A stretch of DNA of 5,747 nt from CAZCBD01 sp964496755 (lineage in GTDB: Bacteria; Bacteroidota; Ignavibacteria; Ignavibacteriales; Melioribacteraceae): positions 1 to 5,747 of the forward strand of contig CAZCBD010000169.1 in NCBI GenBank assembly GCA_964496755.1, read 5' to 3'. Positions 1 through 5,747 of this stretch are shown here, in pieces. The number at the start of each line of letters is the position of its first letter. The first letter of the stretch is position 1. Under the pieces are notes generated by a model that saw nothing but the letters and a program-made list of their open reading frames with translations, did no database searches and was not told where the DNA came from. The position numbers and the translations under genes are program-made.

Positions 1-84
1 TACTACAAAGAAATTAGTTTACTGGAATTTTTAACCGGTTCAAGTTTGAAAAGAAATCAGAATAAATACAATGGAGAAAAATAA
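1..84 (+). CDS. 3' end of a probable TolC-family outer membrane channel (CusC/CzcC-like), partial
   Basis: The first frame is open from base 1 to a TAA at 82-84 and gives 27 residues beginning YYKEISLLEFLTG and ending in a charged Lys/Asn-rich tail. A Tyr-Tyr/His-x-Ala/Glu-(Ile/Leu)-x-x-Leu-Glu-x-Leu-Thr-Gly pattern is typical of the last helix of CzcC/CusC-type outer membrane efflux proteins, and an outer membrane factor is the usual gene next to a membrane fusion protein and an RND pump. Its stop codon overlaps the start of the next gene in the sequence TAATG, so the two are very probably co-transcribed and translationally coupled. Only the tail is visible, so family membership is an inference from a short motif plus context. 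The piece could also belong to another operon member. Confidence 0.6.
   Translation, partial: YYKEISLLEFLTGSSLKRNQNKYNGEK
73..77 (+). promoter_or_regulatory. Ribosome binding site for the membrane fusion gene, inside the upstream gene
   Basis: GGAGA lies six bases before the ATG at 84 and within the last codons of the upstream reading frame. It supports the ATG at 84 over the out-of-frame ATG at 71, and together with the TAATG stop/start overlap it suggests coupled translation. Confidence 0.7.
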
Positions 85-1760
85 TGAAAAATAAAATTAT
101 AATCGGAGGAATTGTTTTACTGCTTTCAGTTGCGGTTGCTTTTTTCTTTTTAAGTGGTACGGATCATTCCGGGCACAATCATTCCGAAAATGCTCATGAA
201 GAAAGTCAATTATATACCTGCGGTATGCATCCGGATATAATATCGGATGAGCCGGGGAATTGCCCGATTTGTGATATGAAATTAACTCCGGTAAAGAAAG
301 ATAAAAAGAAAAATAAAGGTGAAAGAAAAATTATTTATTGGCGCGCTCCGATGAATCCGAATGAAGTTTATGACGCTCCCGGAAAATCGAAGATGGGAAT
401 GGATTTGGTTCCGGTTTATGACGATGAAGGCGGAGCGGAAGGAACCGTAACGGTTGATGGTACATTGCGCCAAACAATGAATTTAAAAACAACAATAATT
501 TCAAGTAAAGAAATTTCAAGTGAAATTAAAACAAATGGAATTTTAACCGTTGATGAACGTAAAGAGTATATGATTACAACCAAAGTTAAGGGATGGATTG
601 AAAAATTATTTGTGAATTTTGTCGGTCAAAGAGTTAGAAAAGGTGAAAAATTAATGGAAATTTATTCACCCGAATTGGTTGCTGCTGAGCAGGAATTGCT
701 TTCGGCAATAGAATATAATTCTGCCATTAAATCCGGTACAACCGATAAAGGAATTTTGAATAGCGGTAGTGAACTTGTGAAAAATGCGATTCGGAAATTA
801 GAGCTATTGGATATTCCGAAAACGGAAATCAAAAAATTAATTCAAACACGAAATATTAAAAAGACAATTGCCCTTTTTGCTCCTGCCGATGGTACTGTAA
901 TAATGAAAAAAGTTCTTGAGGGAGAAAAAATAAATCCCGGGCAACCATTATTGCATATTGCGGATTTATCTAACATGTGGTTAAAAGCCGATATTTATGA
1001 AAATGAGATTTACAAAATTCAACTGAATGCAAATGCTAAAATAAAATTAAGAGCTTTTCCGGGCGAAGAGTTTTTCGGAAAAGTAAGTTTTATTTATCCG
1101 ACGATTGATAAAAAAACCAGAGTGTTAAAAATAAGATTAGATGTAGCAAATGAATCGAATATTATGAAACCCGGGATGTATGGAACAGTAGAACTAACAG
1201 GTAAGAATTTTGGTGTACATCCGGTGGTTGATGAGAATTCAATTATTAGAGACGGTAGTAAAAATATTGCTATTCTTGATCTGGGCGAAGGAAGATTAAA
1301 ACCGGTTCAAGTAAAAATAGGAAAATATTTTAACGGATATTATCAGATTTTACAAGGTTTAAAAGAAGGTGATAGGGTTGTAGCCTCGGCACAATTTTTA
1401 ATTGATTCGGAAAGTAATTTAAAGGCAGCCTTACAGCAATTTAAATCATCAGACGAAGCAAAATCCGAAAACATAGATTCCGAAAATATTTTAAGCTCAA
1501 AAGAAAATTCCGAAATGAAAATGGAATCGGGGAAACCTGAAGTACAAAATCATGAAAATGAAATTGTTCGTAAAGGAAAAATCAATTTATCAAAAATAGA
1601 CTTAAATAAAGACGGTAAGGTTTTTCAGGATTTTATGGATTGGAATGTGATATCGGATAAACCGGGTAGATGCCCGTTGTGCGGAATGAAATTGCGCGAA
1701 GTAACGCTTGAAGAAGCAAGAAAAAATTTAATTGAAAACGGCTTTGAAGTAGAAAACTAA
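84..1760 (+). CDS. cusB: CusB-type membrane fusion protein of a Cu(I)/Ag(I) efflux pump, with extra metal-binding domains
   Basis: This is the periplasmic adaptor that joins the RND pump to the outer membrane channel. Residues 5-24 form one hydrophobic segment with no lipobox Cys, so it is an inner-membrane anchor or signal peptide. A His-rich stretch follows (about 27-38). Residues 44-70 are a canonical heavy-metal-binding domain (C46-G-M-H49, then C60-P-I-C63-D-M). Residues 85-111 are the degenerate copy usual in CusB proteins (APMNP, then PGKSKMGMDLVPVY). The adaptor core follows: lipoyl halves near 160-197 and 260-293 around a helical hairpin, beta-barrel about 296-372 and membrane-proximal domain about 378-450. 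A polar Ser/Glu/Asn/Lys linker (about 451-490) leads to a variant metal-binding domain at 492-558 with D516, M518, C530, C533 and M535. At 558 residues it is much longer than E. coli CusB (about 407, from memory) because of these additions. The stop is nine bases before the pump gene. The Cu/Ag assignment is strong given the neighbouring CusA; which end binds metal in vivo is inference. Confidence 0.93.
   Translation: MKNKIIIGGIVLLLSVAVAFFFLSGTDHSGHNHSENAHEESQLYTCGMHPDIISDEPGNCPICDMKLTPVKKDKKKNKGERKIIYWRAPMNPNEVYDAPGKSKMGMDLVPVYDDEGGAEGTVTVDGTLRQTMNLKTTIISSKEISSEIKTNGILTVDERKEYMITTKVKGWIEKLFVNFVGQRVRKGEKLMEIYSPELVAAEQELLSAIEYNSAIKSGTTDKGILNSGSELVKNAIRKLELLDIPKTEIKKLIQTRNIKKTIALFAPADGTVIMKKVLEGEKINPGQPLLHIADLSNMWLKADIYENEIYKIQLNANAKIKLRAFPGEEFFGKVSFIYPTIDKKTRVLKIRLDVANESNIMKPGMYGTVELTGKNFGVHPVVDENSIIRDGSKNIAILDLGEGRLKPVQVKIGKYFNGYYQILQGLKEGDRVVASAQFLIDSESNLKAALQQFKSSDEAKSENIDSENILSSKENSEMKMESGKPEVQNHENEIVRKGKINLSKIDLNKDGKVFQDFMDWNVISDKPGRCPLCGMKLREVTLEEARKNLIENGFEVEN
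213..293 (+). other. Domain: canonical heavy-metal-binding domain in the N-terminus of the membrane fusion protein
   Basis: Residues 44-70 show the Y-T-C-G-M-H-P start and the PG-x-CPIC-x-M end of the small heavy-metal-binding domain found on CusB proteins and on some copper P-type ATPases. The putative ligands are C46, M48, H49, C60, C63 and M65. The usual CGM at the end is CDM here. It follows a His-rich segment directly after the membrane anchor, so it would sit at the outer face of the inner membrane near the pump. Confidence 0.85.
336..416 (+). other. Domain: degenerate second metal-binding-like repeat of CusB
   Basis: Residues 85-111 (YWRAPMNP to MGMDLVPVY) have the same layout as the preceding domain but lack both Cys positions, keeping M90, M104 and M106. 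This Cys-less copy is the standard N-terminal motif of CusB-family adaptors. It may use Met rather than Cys as ligand, though that is inference. Confidence 0.7.
1557..1757 (+). repeat. Domain repeat, copy 1: variant metal-binding domain fused to the C-terminus of the membrane fusion protein
   Basis: Residues 492-558 align without gaps to residues 54-119 of the secreted protein encoded at 5298-5657, with about 45 of 66 identities counted by eye. The domain contains an EF-hand-like loop (D506, N508, D510, G511, V513), then F-Q-D516-x-M518-D519-W520, and the Cys pair C530/C533 followed by M535. Compared with the canonical domain at the N-terminus of the same protein, the first Cys is Asp and the His is Asp. 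At the DNA level the copies differ at many codons, so this is not a recent duplication. Confidence 0.85.
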
Positions 1761-1765
1761 AGGTG
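1761..1765 (+). promoter_or_regulatory. Ribosome binding site for the RND pump gene
   Basis: AGGTG directly follows the TAA of the membrane fusion gene and is four bases before the ATG at 1770, a rather short spacing. No other in-frame start lies nearby, so this site fixes the pump start and gives a short nine-residue N-terminal extension before the usual first amphipathic helix. Confidence 0.6.
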
Positions 1766-1769
1766 CATT

Positions 1770-4700
1770 ATGGTAAGCAATAGTGATACAAATAATGGTG
1801 TAATAACAAAATTAATTGAATGGTCAATTAATAATAAATTTCTTGTAATTATTTTAACCATCGCTTTAATAGCTGGAGGCTCTTGGGCAATTAAAAATGT
1901 TGCCGTAGATGCAATTCCGGATTTAAGTGATGTGCAAGTAATTATTTTTACTAAATATGATGGGCAAGGTCCACAAATAGTTGAAGATCAGGTTACTTAT
2001 CCGCTAACTACAAAAATGCTTTCTGTTCCGTATGCCAAAGATGTTCGCGGATATTCGTTTTTCGGATTTTCAATGGTATATATAATTTTCGAAGATGGTA
2101 CCGATATTTATTGGGCAAGAAGCCGAGTGCTCGAATATTTAAGCTCAATGCAAAAGGAACTTCCGGCGGGTGTTGCTCCGCAATTAGGCCCGGATGCAAC
2201 CGGTTTGGGTTGGGTTTATCAATATGTACTTCAATCCGATAAAAGAGATTTGCAAGAATTGCGTTCTTTGCAAGATTGGTTTTTAAGGTATGAACTTTCT
2301 GCATTGCCCGGTGTAGCCGAAGTGGCCAGTATAGGTGGCTTTGTTAAGCAGTATCAAGTGAATTTGGACCCCAATAAATTAGCTTCTTATGGCATTCCTT
2401 TACGAAAAGTAAAAATGGCTATTAAAAATAGTAATAATGATGTTGGTGGTCGTTTGCTTGAAATTAGTGAAATGGAATTTATGGTTCGTGGTCTGGGTTA
2501 TATTAAATCTGTTGATGATTTGAAAAAAATTACAATTGGGTTTTCGCAAGAAAGCGGAACTCCGATTTATTTAAATGATGTAGCAACTATAGGTATTGGC
2601 CCCGAATTACGAAGGGGGGTTGCCGATTGGAACGGTGAAGGTGAAACCGTTGGTGGCGTTGTGGTTATGCGTTTTGGTGAAAATGCTCTGGAAGTGATTG
2701 AGCGCGTTAAAACCAGATTGGAAGAATTAAAAAAATCTTTACCGGAAGATGTAAAAATTGTAACAGCATATGATAGATCAGGGTTGATTGAAGCTGCAAT
2801 TGAAAATTTAAAAAGCACATTAATAGAAGAGAGTTTGATTGTTGCTATAGTAATTATTCTTTTTCTAATGCATGTCCGAAGCTCGCTTGTTGCCATTTTT
2901 ACATTGCCTACTGCAGTTTTAGTAGCATATATAATAATGAAGTATCAAGGTATTAATGCAAATATAATGTCTTTGGGAGGTATAGCCATTGCCATAGGGG
3001 CTATGGTAGATGCTTCAATTGTGATGGTTGAAAACGCACACACACATATGATTCGTGAACAGGAAAAGCCAAAGGATAAACAGCGTCCGCATTGGGCGGT
3101 AGTTTTAGAATCAACAAAAGAAGTTGGTCCTTCAATATTTTATTCTTTACTTGTTATTACTGTTTCCTTTTTGCCTGTGTTTACTTTAGAGCAACAAGAA
3201 GGCAGATTATTCAAACCGTTGGCTTTCACTAAAACCTATTCAATGGGTGCGGCTGCAATTTTAGCAATAACAATAGTTCCTATTTTAATAGGCTACTTTG
3301 TTCGCGGCAAAATGAAAAGAGAAGAAGACAATCCTCTAACAAAGATATTAACAAAAATTTATCATCCGATAGTTGATTTTGTGATGCGAAGAAGATGGTG
3401 GGTAATATTTGCTTCTATAGTTTTAATAGCAGTTACTTTTATTCCTTACTCGAAAATAGGTTCGGAATTTATGCCGCCGTTATATGAAGGCGATTTGCTT
3501 TATATGCCAACAACATTACCCGGAATATCGGTTACAAAGGCACGTGAAATATTACAACAAACAGATAAAATAATTAAATCGTTTCCTGAAGTAAAAAGTG
3601 TGTTTGGTAAAATAGGCAGAGCGGAAACCGCAACTGATCCGGCTCCGCTTTCAATGATAGAAACCACAATTCAATTGAAAGACCGTTCGGAATGGCGCGA
3701 GGGCATGACACCCGATAAATTAATTGAAGAATTGAACAGTGCTATTCAAATACCGGGGCTAACTAATGCTTGGACAATGCCTATTAAAACCAGAATTGAT
3801 ATGCTTTCAACCGGAATTAAAACACCGGTGGGAATTAAAATTGCCGGACCTGATTTAAATATTCTTCAAAGAATAGGACAAAAAATTGAAAAAGTGGCAA
3901 AAACAATTCCCGGAACCAGAAGTGCTTATGCCGAACGTTCTGCCGGCGGAAATTATGTGGATTTTAAAATTGATCGAAATGCAATTGCCCGATACGGTTT
4001 AAATATTGCCGATGTGCAAGATGTTATTATGTCTGCAATTGGAGGAATGAATATAACTTCAACTGTAGAAGGATTGGAAAGGTATCCTGTAAATTTAAGA
4101 TACCAGAGAAGCTATCGTTCTAATATTGAATCTTTAAAGCGAGTACTAGTGCCAATTCACGGTGGCGGTAGTGTTCCTCTTTCTGATTTGGCAGAAATGC
4201 AAATTAAAAAAGGTCCGCCGGCAATTAAATCCGAAAATGCTCGGCCAAACGCTTGGGTCTACATTGACATCAAAAATATAGATGTTGGTACATACGTAAA
4301 AAATGCACAAAAGGTAATTGCCGAAAAAATAAAATTGCCCGCCGGATATTCTTTAATTTGGAGTGGTCAATATGAATATATGGAAAGGTCGAGCAATAAA
4401 CTGGCAATGGTTCTTCCCATTACACTCTTGTTAGTAATCTTGCTTCTTTATTTAAATACAAAATCATTTGTAAAAACAGGAATAGTATTACTAGCGCTGC
4501 CTTTTTCAATGATAGGTGCAATTTGGTTCTTATATTTGGCCGGATTTAATTTTAGTGTTGCCGTTTGGGTTGGAATTATTGCCCTATTAGGCGTTGATGC
4601 TGAAACCGGAGTGGTAATGTTACTTTACTTGGATATTGCTTATGACCGCTTCAAAAAAAGAGGTATGCTGAATAGTTTGCATGATTTAAGAGATGTTATT

Positions 4701-4943
4701 TTTGAAGGTGCCGTAAAACGAATACGTCCGAAAATGATGACCGTATTAACAACAATGCTCGGATTGCTCCCGATAATTATCGGTACGGGAGTTGGTTCCG
4801 ACGTGATGAAAAGAATTGCGGCCCCAATGGTTGGCGGTATTTTAACCAGTCTGATTTTAGAGCTTACTGTATATCCTGCAATATTCTATATCCTAAAAAA
4901 GAGAGAATTAAAAAAAATAAATCCACTAATAAAAGAGGTGTAA
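1770..4943 (+). CDS. cusA: CusA-type HME-RND inner membrane pump for Cu(I)/Ag(I)
   Basis: This is the proton-driven pump subunit, trimeric in the inner membrane, which moves Cu(I)/Ag(I) from periplasm (and possibly cytoplasm) to the outer membrane channel. Its 1057 residues match the family length (E. coli CusA about 1047). I see about 12 hydrophobic helices (for example 22-40, 351-368, 372-391, 452-473, 489-511, 543-560, 877-895, 900-921, 990-1006, 1018-1042) and two large periplasmic loops. Family stretches include VDAIPDLSDVQVII, TYPLTTKMLSVP, YWARSRVLEYL and RSLQDWFLRYEL. By comparison with E. coli CusA recalled from memory, all three metal-site methionines are kept: M579 (DLLYM), M629 (APLSM) and M678 (RIDMLSTGIK). 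So are the proton-relay residues D414 (GAMVD), E945 (GVDAETG) and K988 (RIRPK). The Met triad points to Cu(I)/Ag(I) rather than Zn/Co/Ni. The gene is intact, with no frameshift, and abuts the PII-like gene by one base. Confidence 0.96.
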   Translation: MVSNSDTNNGVITKLIEWSINNKFLVIILTIALIAGGSWAIKNVAVDAIPDLSDVQVIIFTKYDGQGPQIVEDQVTYPLTTKMLSVPYAKDVRGYSFFGFSMVYIIFEDGTDIYWARSRVLEYLSSMQKELPAGVAPQLGPDATGLGWVYQYVLQSDKRDLQELRSLQDWFLRYELSALPGVAEVASIGGFVKQYQVNLDPNKLASYGIPLRKVKMAIKNSNNDVGGRLLEISEMEFMVRGLGYIKSVDDLKKITIGFSQESGTPIYLNDVATIGIGPELRRGVADWNGEGETVGGVVVMRFGENALEVIERVKTRLEELKKSLPEDVKIVTAYDRSGLIEAAIENLKSTLIEESLIVAIVIILFLMHVRSSLVAIFTLPTAVLVAYIIMKYQGINANIMSLGGIAIAIGAMVDASIVMVENAHTHMIREQEKPKDKQRPHWAVVLESTKEVGPSIFYSLLVITVSFLPVFTLEQQEGRLFKPLAFTKTYSMGAAAILAITIVPILIGYFVRGKMKREEDNPLTKILTKIYHPIVDFVMRRRWWVIFASIVLIAVTFIPYSKIGSEFMPPLYEGDLLYMPTTLPGISVTKAREILQQTDKIIKSFPEVKSVFGKIGRAETATDPAPLSMIETTIQLKDRSEWREGMTPDKLIEELNSAIQIPGLTNAWTMPIKTRIDMLSTGIKTPVGIKIAGPDLNILQRIGQKIEKVAKTIPGTRSAYAERSAGGNYVDFKIDRNAIARYGLNIADVQDVIMSAIGGMNITSTVEGLERYPVNLRYQRSYRSNIESLKRVLVPIHGGGSVPLSDLAEMQIKKGPPAIKSENARPNAWVYIDIKNIDVGTYVKNAQKVIAEKIKLPAGYSLIWSGQYEYMERSSNKLAMVLPITLLLVILLLYLNTKSFVKTGIVLLALPFSMIGAIWFLYLAGFNFSVAVWVGIIALLGVDAETGVVMLLYLDIAYDRFKKRGMLNSLHDLRDVIFEGAVKRIRPKMMTVLTTMLGLLPIIIGTGVGSDVMKRIAAPMVGGILTSLILELTVYPAIFYILKKRELKKINPLIKEV
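4935..4940 (+). promoter_or_regulatory. Ribosome binding site for the PII-like gene, within the end of the pump gene
   Basis: GAGGTG forms the last codons of the pump gene immediately before its TAA (4941-4943) and sits four bases before the ATG at 4945. Only one base separates stop and start, so translation of the PII-like protein is probably coupled to that of the pump. Confidence 0.7.
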
Positions 4944-4944
4944 A

Positions 4945-5280
4945 ATGAAAGAAATTAAAGCATATATCAGACCGCAAAAAGCTGATATTGTAATTGAAAA
5001 GCTTGAAAAGGCTGGCGTTAAAGGCATGACAATTCTTGACGCAAACGCACTTGCCGATTGGGCGGATAAAGACGCTTTCAGTTTTTCGATGGAGTATGTT
5101 GAAAAATATTCGCGGGTTGTAAAATTAGAAATAGTTTGCAATAAAGAAGATGTTGAAGAATTATTATCGGTTCTTCAGAAATATGCCTATACAGGTGAAA
5201 GCGGCGACGGATGGATATTCGTTTCCAATGTTGAAAAGGCAATTAGAATAAAAACAGGTCAAACAAATAAAATTAACTAA
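4945..5280 (+). CDS. Divergent PII-superfamily protein linked to metal efflux (PII-NG-like)
   Basis: The 111-residue length equals that of GlnB (112), and the protein aligns with E. coli GlnB, recalled from memory, with essentially no gaps. It keeps the first strand (MKEIKAYIRP), GVKGMTI at 25-30, LEIV at 61-64, the B-loop TGESGDGWIFV at 83-93 and the C-terminal IRIKTG at 100-105. PII proteins are cytoplasmic trimers that bind ATP/ADP, and often 2-oxoglutarate, and contact targets through the T-loop. Here the T-loop (about 37-55) is unlike GlnB: Q39 is Trp, K40 is Ala, the YRGAEY signature is lost apart from E50-Y51, K58 is Val, K90 is Trp, and R103 is Lys; R101 and G87-D88-G89 remain. Classical 2-oxoglutarate sensing is therefore doubtful, while some nucleotide binding may persist. 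A described PII subgroup (PII-NG) is typically encoded next to CusA/CzcA-type pumps, which fits this position. Its target is unknown; regulation of the pump is inference. It has one Cys (C65) and no His. Confidence 0.85.
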   Translation: MKEIKAYIRPQKADIVIEKLEKAGVKGMTILDANALADWADKDAFSFSMEYVEKYSRVVKLEIVCNKEDVEELLSVLQKYAYTGESGDGWIFVSNVEKAIRIKTGQTNKIN

Positions 5281-5285
5281 AACAA

Positions 5286-5290
5286 AGGAG
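5286..5290 (+). promoter_or_regulatory. Ribosome binding site for the small secreted protein gene
   Basis: AGGAG is the strongest Shine-Dalgarno match in the window. It lies seven bases before the ATG at 5298, in the 17-base gap after the PII-like gene. It may support higher translation of this last gene than of the pump, which would suit a periplasmic metal chaperone (inference). Confidence 0.75.
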
Positions 5291-5297
5291 TACCAAA

Positions 5298-5657
5298 ATG
5301 AAAAATCTTAAAAAAATATCAATATTGTTAATAACATTGTTTTTAGTTTCATCAATTTACGCCCAAGATAAAGGGATGAAAAAAGATTGTTGTAAAGAAA
5401 GTAAATCCTGTAAAATGGACCATTCCAAGATGATGAAGAACGGAAAAATGATGGAAAATTCTATTATCAGAAAAGGTGTAATAGATTTATCAGCTATTGA
5501 TAAAAACAAAGATGGAAAAGTATTTCAAGATATGATGGATTGGAATGTAATTTCAGATAAAGCAGGAAAATGTCCCATCTGCGAAATGAAACTAAAAGAA
5601 GTTACTCTTGAGCAAGCAAAGAAAAATTTGCTTAAACACAATTATAAAGTCAAGTAA
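5298..5657 (+). CDS. Small secreted Met/Cys/His-rich protein with a variant heavy-metal-binding domain; probable periplasmic metal chaperone or buffer
   Basis: The 119 residues begin with a clear signal peptide: KNLKK, then a hydrophobic core (about 8-20), with likely cleavage after SIYA at residue 22. A low-complexity segment (about 24-53) follows, rich in possible soft-metal ligands: M27, C31, C32, C38, M40, H42, M45, M46, M51 and M52. Residues 54-119 form a small domain with an EF-hand-like loop (D68, N70, D72, G73, V75), then D78-M-M80-D81-W82, and the pair C92-P-I-C95-E-M97. This domain is the same as that on the C-terminus of the membrane fusion protein upstream. It occupies the operon role of CusF in enterobacteria but shows no CusF sequence likeness. 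Cu(I)/Ag(I) binding and delivery to the pump is inferred from ligands, secretion and context. It could instead be a metal-storage or sensing protein. No homologue with a settled function comes to mind. Confidence 0.85.
   Translation: MKNLKKISILLITLFLVSSIYAQDKGMKKDCCKESKSCKMDHSKMMKNGKMMENSIIRKGVIDLSAIDKNKDGKVFQDMMDWNVISDKAGKCPICEMKLKEVTLEQAKKNLLKHNYKVK
5457..5654 (+). repeat. Domain repeat, copy 2: variant metal-binding domain of the small secreted protein
   Basis: Residues 54-119 of the secreted protein pair with the C-terminal domain of the membrane fusion protein at 1557-1757. The identical core runs KDGKVFQD, MDWNVISDK, CP-x-C, MKL and EVTLE. Both copies share the same departures from the canonical domain (Asp for first Cys, Asp for His, Trp for Pro), so the variant is conserved rather than decayed. 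The residue after the second Cys is Glu here and Gly in the other copy. Confidence 0.85.
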
Positions 5658-5690
5658 TTTCTTTTTTGTTAAAAAAAATTTTACTTCTTT
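5654..5690 (+). terminator. Weak AT-rich hairpin, possible transcription terminator
   Basis: Bases 5654-5667 can pair with 5671-5684 across a three-base loop, with 11 of 14 pairs formed; only one pair is G-C. It overlaps the stop codon of the last gene and is followed by TTCTTT. The position suits an operon end, but the stem is weak and such pairing arises easily in AT-rich DNA. Confidence 0.25.
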
Positions 5691-5747
5691 ACATGTGGTA
5701 TTACTCAATATAGATACTAAAGGATAATGTAAAAAAAGGGATTCATC

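Noticed and set aside
282..519. Two minus-strand open frames within the membrane fusion gene
   Set aside because: They lie wholly inside a strongly supported + strand gene, show no domain or ribosome binding site, and are explained as shadows of its codon pattern.
2008..2896. Two minus-strand open frames (2008-2304 and 2567-2896) within the pump gene
   Set aside because: Both are antisense to conserved CusA segments, have no recognisable protein features, and are of a length expected by chance opposite a long gene.
4926..5141. Minus-strand 71-residue open frame across the start of the PII-like gene
   Set aside because: It is antisense to a recognisable PII protein and to a tightly packed gene junction, with no independent support.
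5298..5657. Assignment of the last gene as cusF
   Set aside because: It has the right size, secretion signal and operon role, but no CusF beta-barrel sequence pattern. Its domain belongs to the CP-x-C heavy-metal-binding type, so a cusF symbol would mislead.
5688..5716. Possible promoter for a gene beyond the window (TTTACA, 17 bases, TAGATA)
   Set aside because: The -35-like box is fair but the -10-like box matches only about half the consensus. In AT-rich DNA such pairs are common, no Bacteroidota-style TAnnTTTG box is present, and no downstream gene can be seen.
5721..5732. Start of a downstream gene (AGGA followed by ATG at 5727)
   Set aside because: The ATG is followed immediately by TAA, so no protein begins there; the remaining bases to the window end show no usable start on either strand.

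Overview
The window holds the 3' part of a copper/silver efflux operon of the Cus (HME-RND) type, all on the + strand and tightly packed. The DNA is clearly AT-rich, with A/T-ending codons and many Lys/Asn/Ile residues. The secreted protein ends its signal peptide in a Tyr-Ala-Gln junction, and the metal-binding domains are of a style I associate with Bacteroidota and Ignavibacteria-like bacteria. I therefore suggest that broad group (moderate confidence, an inference from style). The envelope must be Gram-negative, because the system is a tripartite inner membrane-periplasm-outer membrane pump.

Layout: (1) positions 1-84 are the last 27 codons of an upstream gene whose end resembles the C-terminus of a CzcC/CusC-type TolC-family outer membrane channel. 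(2) 84-1760 encodes a CusB-type membrane fusion protein, overlapping the previous stop by one base. It is enlarged by a canonical heavy-metal-binding domain and a degenerate one at its N-terminus and by a variant one at its C-terminus. (3) 1770-4943 encodes the full-length CusA-type RND pump with the methionine triad and proton-relay residues of Cu(I)/Ag(I) pumps. (4) 4945-5280 encodes a divergent PII-superfamily signalling protein, starting one base after the pump stop codon. (5) 5298-5657 encodes a small secreted Met/Cys/His-rich protein. Its C-terminal 66 residues match the C-terminal domain of the membrane fusion protein at about 45 of 66 positions (counted by eye). (6) 5658-5747 is AT-rich non-coding sequence with at most a weak terminator-like hairpin.

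Working model: the small secreted protein takes the place that CusF holds in the enterobacterial cus operon, catching periplasmic Cu(I)/Ag(I). The same domain fused to the membrane fusion protein would receive or hand over metal next to the pump, and the RND trimer would expel it through the outer membrane channel. The PII-like protein is cytoplasmic and may report a nucleotide or metal state to the trimeric pump. No transcriptional regulator, promoter, mobile element, RNA gene or CRISPR array is visible here; the operon promoter must lie upstream of the window.

The most interesting points are the duplicated variant metal-binding domain, in which the first Cys and the His are replaced by Asp next to an EF-hand-like Asp/Asn loop, and the PII-like protein that has lost most 2-oxoglutarate/ATP ligands yet keeps the position of Tyr51.
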